A program made the translations under genes and the position numbers. Shown here one piece after another: positions 1-5,674 of a stretch of 7,851 nt of DNA (position 1 is the stretch's first letter; each line of letters begins with the position of its first letter). Origin of the DNA: Bacillota bacterium (GTDB lineage Bacteria; Bacillota; Clostridia; Christensenellales; CAG-138); the NCBI GenBank assembly GCA_016288175.1, contig JAEEYN010000228.1, positions 1 through 7,851 of the forward strand. Direction: 5' to 3'. The notes beneath the pieces were generated by a model, which ran no database searches, was not told the DNA's origin, and was given only the letters and a program-made list of their open reading frames with translations.

Positions 1-72
1 CCTACCGCCAAGTTGGCGCTGATTCTCTGCATCGCTCTGGATAAGAAGTTTGAAGAGCTGTTCTACTTCTGA
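1..72 (+). CDS. C-terminal end of an XRE-family helix-turn-helix regulator (5' truncated by window)
   Basis: An open frame enters from the left edge and encodes 23 residues before TGA at 70-72. The visible peptide is an alanine/leucine-rich helix followed by a charged turn and the ending EELFYF. This pattern (PTAKLALILCIAL, then FEELFYF) matches the last helix of small Cro/C1-type (XRE) DNA-binding domains, which typically end with a 'LALKIAKALG..-EELF' motif. The DNA-recognition helix lies outside the window, so the assignment rests only on this terminal helix. The protein would end immediately after the HTH domain, as in the short stand-alone XRE proteins common in Firmicutes. A perfect hairpin at 195-239 may terminate it. 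It could instead be the tail of a longer regulator with an N-terminal domain. Confidence 0.6.
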   Translation, partial: PTAKLALILCIALDKKFEELFYF

Positions 73-194
73 AATTGGAATGCCCGGTGAATCTCGTCAA
101 AAGACACTTCTTTACTACTATTGAGAAGCAAAAGAAAATCCTCAGCGTTACGAAATGTAACGATGCGGGTTTTCTTGTTGAAATCGCAATCTTT
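73..194. other. Intergenic DNA without a supported gene; holds a questionable 46-codon ORF on the minus strand
   Basis: No plus-strand frame has a credible start and ribosome site. On the minus strand an ATG at 203-201 opens 46 codons ending in TAG at 65-63, with an acidic/hydrophobic, protein-like composition (RNAEDFLLLLNS in the middle). Its first bases lie inside the 195-239 hairpin, it has no well-placed Shine-Dalgarno site, and its end overlaps the regulator tail by 10 bases. I do not recognise the peptide and do not call it a gene. It may be the relic of an interrupted gene. Confidence 0.3.
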
Positions 195-239
195 AGCCAA
201 CATAAAAGAGAGGCCTCGTACCTCTCTTTTATGTTGGCT
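195..239. terminator. Perfect 19-bp inverted repeat, probable bidirectional terminator
   Basis: Bases 195-213 and 221-239 are perfect reverse complements separated by a 7-base loop (214-220). The inner part is a GC-containing arm (AGAGAGG/CCTCTCT) followed by TTTTAT on both strands, which is the layout of a two-way intrinsic terminator. On the plus strand, T-rich DNA continues after the stem. A 19-bp stem is longer than needed for termination, and each outer arm reads ATGTTGGCT outward on its own strand. It could instead be the core of a small dispersed repeat or an insertion scar. Confidence 0.6.
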
Positions 240-431
240 TTGTTGTTTCAGAGGGATTTGAAGGGCAAAGCGCAAGGGCAACAGTGTTGCGCTTGCGACG
301 CCCCGGTTTCGAACGGAGCGAAATAAGCCGCGATGTGAGCGGCTTATGAAGACTCATCGTGAGAAACCAAATCCCTCCTTCTCTTTTCACAATGCAGAAC
401 CAACTGTTTTGCTGTATACTTAAAGTCTTCA
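240..431 (+). other. Hairpin-rich non-coding stretch, possible structured RNA or repeat element
   Basis: Several stems follow each other. CGCAAG/CTTGCG at 271-297 has an inner GCAAC/GTTGC arm. TTTCG/CGAAA lies at 307-323. TAAGCCGC/GCGGCTTA lies at 324-346, or ATAAGCCGC/GCGGCTTAT at 323-347. An 8-bp helix TGAAGACT (347-354) with AGTCTTCA (424-431) encloses two further 7-bp stems, 359-365/384-390 and 394-400/406-412, which would form a three-way junction. Each of these two inner stems contains one G-T pair that is a G-U wobble only in plus-strand RNA. The loop 366-383 carries the C-rich string CCCTCC. A T-run at 450-457 follows. No promoter is convincing, so expression is unproven. The pairs were found by eye and no energies were computed. 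Confidence 0.35.
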
Positions 432-472
432 AATTGCCAAACCTTCCGCTTTTTTTCTTTGTTTTATCATGT

Positions 473-507
473 CGATTATTGACTAATCGCGCCATCGGTG
501 TTATATT
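473..507 (+). promoter_or_regulatory. Sigma-A promoter of the channel gene with a dyad over the -35 box
   Basis: TTGACT (479-484), a 17-base spacer and TATATT (502-507) form a near-consensus promoter, with the start of transcription expected near 514. The -35 box sits in the middle of a perfect inverted repeat, CGATTA (473-478), TTGAC, TAATCG (484-489). A 17-bp dyad at this place is where a dimeric repressor would block RNA polymerase. No cognate regulator can be named, and the dyad-as-operator reading is inference. Confidence 0.75.
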
Positions 508-513
508 TCATTT

Positions 514-620
514 GTTAAGAAACGGAGCGGGAAGCATATCCGGGAAGATCCGCTCCGCCGGAGAAAAAGTCCGGCAAATCAAGCGCAAGCGCTTATCCAA
601 AGGACAAAAGGAGCAAAACA
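514..620 (+). promoter_or_regulatory. Structured 5' leader of the channel gene
   Basis: The predicted leader is about 107 bases and can form three consecutive stems. These are CGGAGCGG/CCGCTCCG (523-530 with 550-557), GCCGG/CCGGC (557-561 with 571-575, sharing base 557 with the first) and a short AAGCG/CGCTT stem around 580-593. A good ribosome site, AGGAG at 609-613, lies 7 bases before the ATG and is outside the stems. No T-run follows a stem, so a classical attenuator is not evident. I see no match to a riboswitch class I know, including the ydaO c-di-AMP type often found before potassium transport genes. Confidence 0.4.
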
Positions 621-2765
621 ATGCGCAAAAAGGGACGGTTCGGTGAATGGTTCAACATTCAGCTCGTCAAACATCCGCGAAGAGTCGTTTTGTGGGCGAT
701 CTTCCTCTTCAACGTTTTCTTTCTGATCGTCGCCGCGCTGATAATCAGCGGCCTTTCGCTCAAGGGAACCGAGAAGATGGGCTTCTTCGAGGCAGCTTAC
801 TACACGATCACGATGATCCTTGACGCGGGCTGCATCTCGTTCGTTGTCCGCGATATCGGAACATCCGGCGTTGCGATCGCGATCGCGTGCATGGCGATAA
901 TCCTGATCGGTATGGTCTCCTTCACCGGCGCTGTGATCGGTTACGTTACGAACGTGATCTCCAACTTCATCGATAACGCCAACGCGGGAACGCGGAAGCT
1001 CAAGATCTCCGACCACCTCGTTATTCTGAACTGGAACACAAGGGCTTCGGAGATCGTCAATGACCTTCTGTACTGCAATGGCAAGCAAAAGGTCGTCGTG
1101 CTCGTTGAGGGGCGCAAGGCCGAGATCCAGAAGGAGATCAACGAGCGCCTGACCGACACGATCACCAAGGAAAACAAAAAGCTGATCGAAAGCTGCTCGA
1201 ACCTCGGGTTCTTCCGGCGGATAATCAGATATGCCCGCAACTCAATGAAAAACAACGTGACGGTCCTGATCCGCGAGGGCGATGTTTTCTCATCGAAACA
1301 GCTTTTCGATATATCCCTCGAGCATGCCCGCTCCGTTATTATCCTCGGCAACGACATCATGAACACGGTCTGCAAATTCGAGACCCGCGAAAAGCTCGAT
1401 GACGCTTCGAAGGGCAACGCGCTGACTGTCAAAACGCTGATGCAGGTTTCGGACATCACCTCCGCAACATTCTCCGACGACGACCAGAAGATCATCGTTG
1501 AGGTTTCGGATGACTGGACATGGAATCTTGTCAACAGAATCATCAATTACAAGATGGGCGGAGGAGACGACGAAACAAAGCGCAGCAAGTGCAATATCGT
1601 GCCTGTCCGCGTGGATAAAGTCCTCGGCCAGATCCTTTCGCAGTTCTCGCTCATGCCGGAGCTGAACTATGCTTACAGCGAACTTTTTTCCAACAAGGGA
1701 ACGACTTTCTACACAAAGCCGATCAAGCCCGAAAACGAAGTTGAGTACATTTCGAAATATCTTGAGAACCATCCCTATTCGATCCCGCTCACGCATATGC
1801 AGACCTCCCGCGGAGACCTTTTCTACTATTCCGCGGAGGAAGCGGAGAATATCGACGTTGTGAAGACCGTGCCGCGCTCCGATTACCGCGTCAAGCTGAA
1901 CAGGAATTACTGGATCGCGAAAAAGAACGTTGTCATCCTCGGCCACAACAGCCACTGCGATTACCTGATGGAGGGCTTTGCATCGTTCGTCGGCGAATGG
2001 CAGAAGCCCGACAGCGACGAGCAAATCCTGCAGATCGTCGTGATCGACGAGGAACGCAACCTTGAAAAGAACAATTATTATAAGGATTATCCATTCGTGA
2101 TCAAAACCGTTGCGGCGAGCATCTACGACAAGGAGCTCATCTGCAATACGATCGAGGAATTCGTTGAGGCGAACGAGGAGGATACGAGCGTTCTGATCCT
2201 TTCGGACGATTCCGCGCTCAATGACGAGATCGACGCGAACACCCTCGCGAACCTTGTATACGTACAGGACATCATCGCGAAAAAGAAGAAAGCCGACGCG
2301 AACTTCGATCCGGAGAGCATCGACGTCATCGTTGAGATCATCGATCCGAAGCATCAGTACGTCGTGAGCAGCTACAGCGTCGACAACGTTGTTATCAGCA
2401 ACAGGTACATCAGCAAGATGATCACTCAGCTCGGCGAAAAGGACGATATCTTCGATTTTTATAACGATATCCTGACTTATGACAGGGGCGATCATGAAGG
2501 ACTTTTCGAAAGCAAGGAGGTCTACGCGAAAAAGGTCTCGACCTTCTTCGAAGAGATCCCCGCGGAATGCACGGAATCGGAGCTCGTGCGCGCGATCTGG
2601 TTCGCTTCGATCGATCCTTCACTGCCCGAAAACAAGCGCTATCCGACGATCGCTCTAGGCTATGTCAAGCCCGGCGGAAGGGTAACACTGTTCGGACGCG
2701 ACCAGACCGAAAAGAAGGTAAGGCTCGAAAAACACGACAAGATCATCGTTTTCACCAACCACTGA
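621..2765 (+). CDS. CASTOR/POLLUX-like RCK-type ion channel protein
   Basis: This 714-residue membrane protein probably conducts cations under control of large cytosolic ligand-binding domains. Visible parts are a basic N-terminus, TM1 at about residues 22-44, a pore helix and filter-like loop at 57-76 (ITMILDAGCISF), and TM2 at 83-112. A first nucleotide-binding-like module starts at DHLVILNWNT (131-140), and a second starts at NVVILGHNSHC (436-446). A TrkA-C-like tail lies at about 673-712 (ALGYVKPGG). The SDHLVILNWNTRASEIVNDL segment right after TM2 is the hallmark of the CASTOR/POLLUX/bacterial homologue family, in which this Rossmann-like fold lacks a full GxGxxG. Residues 165-215 are a charged insertion between early strands. 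The ATG is set by AGGAG 7 bases upstream. It is a single-gene transcript with its own promoter and terminator. Ion selectivity and ligand are unknown, and the filter is not the TVGYG of classical potassium channels. Confidence 0.85.
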   Translation: MRKKGRFGEWFNIQLVKHPRRVVLWAIFLFNVFFLIVAALIISGLSLKGTEKMGFFEAAYYTITMILDAGCISFVVRDIGTSGVAIAIACMAIILIGMVSFTGAVIGYVTNVISNFIDNANAGTRKLKISDHLVILNWNTRASEIVNDLLYCNGKQKVVVLVEGRKAEIQKEINERLTDTITKENKKLIESCSNLGFFRRIIRYARNSMKNNVTVLIREGDVFSSKQLFDISLEHARSVIILGNDIMNTVCKFETREKLDDASKGNALTVKTLMQVSDITSATFSDDDQKIIVEVSDDWTWNLVNRIINYKMGGGDDETKRSKCNIVPVRVDKVLGQILSQFSLMPELNYAYSELFSNKGTTFYTKPIKPENEVEYISKYLENHPYSIPLTHMQTSRGDLFYYSAEEAENIDVVKTVPRSDYRVKLNRNYWIAKKNVVILGHNSHCDYLMEGFASFVGEWQKPDSDEQILQIVVIDEERNLEKNNYYKDYPFVIKTVAASIYDKELICNTIEEFVEANEEDTSVLILSDDSALNDEIDANTLANLVYVQDIIAKKKKADANFDPESIDVIVEIIDPKHQYVVSSYSVDNVVISNRYISKMITQLGEKDDIFDFYNDILTYDRGDHEGLFESKEVYAKKVSTFFEEIPAECTESELVRAIWFASIDPSLPENKRYPTIALGYVKPGGRVTLFGRDQTEKKVRLEKHDKIIVFTNH

Positions 2766-2782
2766 TCAAAATTCCGGAATAA

Positions 2783-2820
2783 AAACACCTCCTTTGCGGT
2801 GTGCAGGGGAGGTGTTTCTT
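2783..2820. terminator. Bidirectional intrinsic terminator between convergent genes
   Basis: AAACACCTCC (2783-2792) pairs perfectly with GGAGGTGTTT (2808-2817). The stem can continue inward through TTTGC/GCAGG (two G-U pairs) to a 5-base loop at 2798-2802. On the plus strand TTTCTTT follows; on the minus strand the arm ends in a TTTTTATT tract (2778-2785). It begins 17 bases after the channel stop and lies 31 bases beyond the stop of the convergent lipoprotein gene, so it can serve both. Confidence 0.85.
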
Positions 2821-2848
2821 TGCTGTATGGTGCTGTTCACTCCGGTGA

Positions 2849-3586
2849 TCAGACGATCGAATAGAACGCGGCGATAAGGTCGTCGACATCGGTGCCGCTC
2901 ATGCCGGTGAAGGTGATGAACGAAGCGTATTTGTCTCGGAATATGAACAGCTGTTTCTGCCGGATATCGATGCCGTAGATCTTGCCGGTGATGGTGATGC
3001 AGCTTCTTTCGGAGCCGAGGAAGCGCACTGTCCCGCGTTCGATCGAAAGATCGGTATAGCCGGCCTGCGTCAGCATGTTTTCGAGCATCGGGACATAGAT
3101 ATTGAGGATCTGCTCCTCGGAATAAACGCCGCCGAACGAAAGCCGGAGGTTTTGGACCTGGATATTGATGTTGCGCTGACCATCCTCGCTCGAGGCGAAC
3201 ATCACCGTTGTTGCGGGGTTGTTTTCGAGCAGCTCGGTCACGTCGTCGGAACAAATGTATTTGGCGAGGTTGTACTGCTCGGCGATCTCCTCCTGGGAGA
3301 GGTAATGCCAGCCCGGGAGCCTGCAGCCGATGCCGAGGAACCGGTTTTCATAAGCATCGCCGCTGACCGTTCCGAAAAGCTCGTCGCCGGAGATCGCGCC
3401 GCCGGGAGCAGACGTTTCTTCGGGAGCCGCTGTCGGCTCGGGCGTGGGTTCGGGCGTAGGGGCGGCGGTTGGAACGGCGGTGGGGTCGTTCTTCGCCGAA
3501 GCATCGGCATCCTTGCTGCCTGAACCGCATGCGGCGAGGGCAGTGAGCATAAGAAGCGCAAGCGCTGCGCAAAGGAACCGTTTCAT
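2849..3586 (-). CDS. Lipoprotein with Pro/Thr-rich linker and a conserved FLGIGC-type domain
   Basis: The 245-residue product begins with a lipoprotein signal peptide: basic MKR, a hydrophobic stretch, then lipobox LAAC with the lipidated cysteine at residue 20. It should therefore be anchored on the outer face of the cytoplasmic membrane. Residues about 26-62 are a low-complexity spacer rich in Pro, Thr, Ala and Glu (PTPEPTPEPTAAP). The folded part from about 70 opens with YENRFLGIGCRLPGWHYLS. I recall this 'FLGIGC' opening from uncharacterised clostridial lipoproteins, and no enzyme motif is visible. The start is fixed by GGAGG (3592-3596) 5 bases before the ATG. The gene is a single transcript with its own promoter and converges on the channel gene. 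The function is unknown. Confidence 0.85.
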   Translation of the reverse strand: MKRFLCAALALLMLTALAACGSGSKDADASAKNDPTAVPTAAPTPEPTPEPTAAPEETSAPGGAISGDELFGTVSGDAYENRFLGIGCRLPGWHYLSQEEIAEQYNLAKYICSDDVTELLENNPATTVMFASSEDGQRNINIQVQNLRLSFGGVYSEEQILNIYVPMLENMLTQAGYTDLSIERGTVRFLGSERSCITITGKIYGIDIRQKQLFIFRDKYASFITFTGMSGTDVDDLIAAFYSIV

Positions 3587-3623
3587 AAAAACCTCCGTAA
3601 ACTAATTGCCGGTTATTTGTAAA

Positions 3624-3652
3624 ACTCTATCATTTAAGTCCGATAATGTCAA
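3624..3652 (-). promoter_or_regulatory. Promoter of the FLGIGC lipoprotein gene
   Basis: Read on the minus strand, a perfect -35 TTGACA (3652-3647), a 17-base spacer and TAGAGT (3629-3624) preceded by TGA (extended -10) give a strong sigma-A promoter. Transcription should start near 3617, leaving a leader of about 30 bases. It is back to back with the ABC-operon promoter, the -35 boxes being about 42 bases apart. Confidence 0.75.
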
Positions 3653-3689
3653 GCTCGTCGTGGTGGGGGAGGTTTTAATTCGACTTACA

Positions 3690-3725
3690 GTATGTTGAAA
3701 AACGTATCAGCGTATGTTATAATAC
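3690..3725 (+). promoter_or_regulatory. Extended -10 promoter of the ABC operon with repeated GTATGTT
   Basis: TTGAAA (3695-3700), a 17-base spacer and consensus TATAAT (3718-3723) with an upstream TG (3715-3716) make a strong sigma-A promoter, start near 3730. The heptamer GTATGTT occurs at 3690-3696 and again at 3712-3718, exactly 22 bases (about two helical turns) apart, touching both the -35 and -10 boxes. The -10 box is also inside a GTAT-N6-ATAC dyad (3712-3725). These could bind a repressor, for example a GntR-type regulator as often controls ABC exporters, but no such gene is in the window. Confidence 0.8.
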
Positions 3726-3740
3726 ATTCCGGATTTTTTA

Positions 3741-3776
3741 CCGGCAGGAGGAAAATACCAAACATTTCCCCGCCGG
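3741..3776 (+). promoter_or_regulatory. Leader hairpin holding an upstream Shine-Dalgarno-like AGGAGG
   Basis: CCGGC (3741-3745) pairs with GCCGG (3772-3776). Inside, GG, GG and AAA of 3747-3754 pair with TTTCCCC (3765-3771), leaving A3746 and A3749 bulged, with a 10-base loop. The stem hides AGGAGG (3746-3751), a better ribosome-binding match than the CGGAGA actually next to the ATG. No start codon sits at a usable distance from the hidden site. It is not followed by a T-run, so it is not a terminator. A role in mRNA stability or translation control is inference. Confidence 0.4.
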
Positions 3777-3797
3777 GAAGATTTAATCGGAGAAACA

Positions 3798-4706
3798 ATG
3801 GAAAACGTAATCGAGATCAAAAACCTTTATAAATCGTTCGGGGAAGTGAAGGCCGTCAACGGACTTTCCTTCCGCGTCAAAAAGGGAGAGCTGTTCGCTT
3901 TTCTCGGCGTCAACGGCGCGGGGAAATCAACAACTATCTCCGTAATGTGCGGCCAGCTCGCGAAGGATTCGGGCTCCGTCAGCATCTGCGGGCAGGATCC
4001 GGATAAAAACATTGCCGCCATAACCGAAAAAGTCGGCGTTGTGTTCCAGAATTCGGCGCTCGACCCGGTGCTGACGGTGCGGGATAATCTCCGCAGCCGC
4101 GCCGCGCTCTACGGCATCGCGGGCAAAGCGTTCGAAAAGCGCCTCCGTGAGCTTTCGGAGCTGCTCGGCTTTTCGGACCTGCTTTCGAGGACGCTCGGAA
4201 AGCTTTCCGGCGGCCAGCGCAGGCGAATCGACATCGCCCGCGCGCTGCTGCATAAGCCCGAAATACTGATCCTCGACGAACCGACGACGGGCCTCGATCC
4301 GCAGACGCGCCAGCTGCTTTGGAGCGTTGTGAACGAGCAGCGCAAGAAGACCGGGATGACGGTCTTTTTGACGACGCACTATATGGAGGAAGCGGCGGAC
4401 GCCGATTATATCATCATCCTCGACAACGGCTCCATCGCGGCGGAGGGCACGCCCCTCACGCTCAAAAACAGCTATGTCGGTGACTACATCACTGTTTACG
4501 GCGATGTGAAGCTTCCGGATCTCGGCTATCCGACTGAAAAAATCCGCGACGCCGTCCGCATCCAGGTCCCGAATACCGAAGCGGCAACGAAGCTTATTCT
4601 TAAATATCCGGAATGCTTCGTCGATTACGAGGTCGTGAAGGGCGGAATGGACGATGTTTTCCTTGCCGTAACTGGCAAAAAGCTTGTGGGAGGTGACGCG
4701 AAATGA
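3798..4706 (+). CDS. ABC transporter ATP-binding protein (DrrA/CcmA-type exporter ATPase)
   Basis: This 302-residue cytoplasmic ATPase powers the ABC-2 permease encoded next to it. All motifs are intact: Walker A GVNGAGKST (37-45), Q-loop glutamine 84 (VVFQ), signature LSGGQ (136-140), Walker B ILILDE (156-161), D-loop GLD (165-167) and switch histidine 194 (LTTH). After about residue 215 there is an 80-residue C-terminal extension ending in a DDVFLAVTG segment, as in DrrA-type exporter ATPases that carry a DUF4162-like tail. The GLDP and TTHYMEEA wording is typical of drug, antibiotic or lipid exporters rather than nutrient importers. The ATG is 5 bases after CGGAGA. The stop overlaps the permease start (ATGA at 4703-4706), indicating translational coupling. 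The substrate cannot be inferred. Confidence 0.93.
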   Translation: MENVIEIKNLYKSFGEVKAVNGLSFRVKKGELFAFLGVNGAGKSTTISVMCGQLAKDSGSVSICGQDPDKNIAAITEKVGVVFQNSALDPVLTVRDNLRSRAALYGIAGKAFEKRLRELSELLGFSDLLSRTLGKLSGGQRRRIDIARALLHKPEILILDEPTTGLDPQTRQLLWSVVNEQRKKTGMTVFLTTHYMEEAADADYIIILDNGSIAAEGTPLTLKNSYVGDYITVYGDVKLPDLGYPTEKIRDAVRIQVPNTEAATKLILKYPECFVDYEVVKGGMDDVFLAVTGKKLVGGDAK

Positions 4707-5599
4707 CAACGCTTTTCGAACTCACGCGCCGCAACCTGAAGGTATTCTTCAAGGATAAGGGCAGGTTCATCTCCGCGCTCATCACGCCGATCATCCTGCT
4801 TGTGCTGTATGCGACATTCCTCGCAAGGGTCTATAAGGAAAGCTTCCTCTCCGCGATCCCGGAGACCTTTGCCGTCGATGAAAAGATCATCAGCGCGACC
4901 GTCGCCGGTCAGCTAATCTCATCGCTGCTCGCGGTCAGCTGCGTTACCATCGCGTTCTGCGCCAACCTTCTGATGATCACCGATAAAGCGGACGGACAGA
5001 TCCGAGATCTTACGGTTACCCCGGTGAAGCGCGCCGCGCTGGCGGGCTCCTATTTCCTCGCGACGGCTGCGAGCACGCTGATCGTAACGATCTCCGCGCT
5101 TGCGTTCTCTCTGCTGTATCTTTCGACGCAGGGCTGGTTCCTTTCCGTCGGCGATGTTGTCTGCCTCGTTTTCGACGTGCTGCTGCTGACGCTGTTTGGC
5201 ACAGCGCTTTCGAGCTGCATCCATTTCTTCCTTTCTACAAACGGCCAGGCTTCTGCCGCCGGAACGATCGTCAGCACGGGCTACGGCTTCATCTGCGGCG
5301 CGTATATGCCGATCGCGAGCTTCAGCCCGGGTCTGCAGAAGGTGCTGAGCTTACTTCCGGGGACCTACGGCACGGCCCTTGTCAAGAACCACATGATGCG
5401 CGGCGTTTTCGCGGAGATGAGCCGCGTCGGTTTCCCGGATGAGGCGATCGACGGCATCAAATCCGGCATCGACTGCACCATAAAGTTCTTCGGGAAAACG
5501 GTTTCGGTCCCGATGATGTATGTGATCATGACCGCCGCCGTTGTCTTCTTCACGGGGCTGTTCGTGCTGTTGCATGTATTTTTCAAAAGAAAACGCTGA
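4703..5599 (+). CDS. ABC-2 type exporter permease
   Basis: The 298-residue integral membrane protein forms, as a dimer, the channel driven by the preceding ATPase. Six hydrophobic segments are visible at about 24-44, 68-92, 112-137, 150-173, 184-206 and 271-294, the usual ABC-2 topology. The short N-terminal amphipathic stretch (LFELTRRNLKVFFKDKG) would be the elbow/coupling helix. Residues 95-110 (KADGQIRDLTVTPVKR) are the cytosolic loop where ABC-2 permeases carry a conserved 'G..e.l..tPv/l.r' motif, and a GAYMPI motif at 199-204 matches the family's G-P-rich fifth helix. A long extracytosolic loop (about 207-270) lies before the last helix. GGAGGTGA (4689-4696) lies 6 bases before the ATG, inside the ATPase gene. 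It is the last gene of the operon, and the UUCG terminator starts 8 bases after the stop. Confidence 0.92.
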   Translation: MTTLFELTRRNLKVFFKDKGRFISALITPIILLVLYATFLARVYKESFLSAIPETFAVDEKIISATVAGQLISSLLAVSCVTIAFCANLLMITDKADGQIRDLTVTPVKRAALAGSYFLATAASTLIVTISALAFSLLYLSTQGWFLSVGDVVCLVFDVLLLTLFGTALSSCIHFFLSTNGQASAAGTIVSTGYGFICGAYMPIASFSPGLQKVLSLLPGTYGTALVKNHMMRGVFAEMSRVGFPDEAIDGIKSGIDCTIKFFGKTVSVPMMYVIMTAAVVFFTGLFVLLHVFFKRKR

Positions 5600-5606
5600 T
5601 TTTTTG

Positions 5607-5629
5607 CCCGGCTTCGGCCGGGTTTTTTT
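5607..5629 (+). terminator. Intrinsic terminator of the ABC operon
   Basis: CCCGGC (5607-5612), loop TTCG, GCCGGG (5617-5622), then seven Ts (5623-5629). This is a textbook stable UUCG-capped terminator beginning 8 bases after the permease TGA. Confidence 0.95.
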
Positions 5630-5640
5630 GTTCCCGCGCA

Positions 5641-5668
5641 TTGACAAAAAACGACAAATGTATATAGT
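5641..5668 (+). promoter_or_regulatory. Promoter of an orphan non-coding transcript
   Basis: A perfect -35 TTGACA (5641-5646), 16-base spacer and TATAGT (5663-5668) lie just after the ABC terminator and point rightward. No plus-strand gene follows: the next gene is on the opposite strand. Transcription should start near 5675. Confidence 0.65.
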
Positions 5669-5674
5669 GAATCA

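Noticed and set aside
301..323. GGTTTCGAAC string resembling a tRNA T-arm
   Set aside because: No acceptor, D or anticodon arm can be built around it, and the stem it forms (TTTCG/CGAAA) is not the T-stem length.
229..495. An 88-codon minus-strand frame with AAGGAGGG about 16 bases before an internal ATG
   Set aside because: The ribosome-site-like string is too far from the ATG, the frame runs across several hairpins, and the peptide is a basic, low-information sequence. The string is better explained as the complement of the C-rich loop at 366-383.
514..620. Possible ydaO-type c-di-AMP riboswitch before the channel gene
   Set aside because: The conserved blocks of that class are not present by eye. 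The leader only shares the presence of GC-rich stems.
1290..2495. A 401-codon open frame on the minus strand
   Set aside because: It lies wholly antisense to the well-supported channel gene, is rich in Asp/Val/Arg as expected for the complement of GC-rich coding DNA, and has no domain or ribosome site.
3152..3523. 123-codon plus-strand frame and overlapping minus-strand frames inside the first lipoprotein gene
   Set aside because: They are alternative-frame shadows of the repetitive Pro/Thr linker and domain coding DNA, without start signals.
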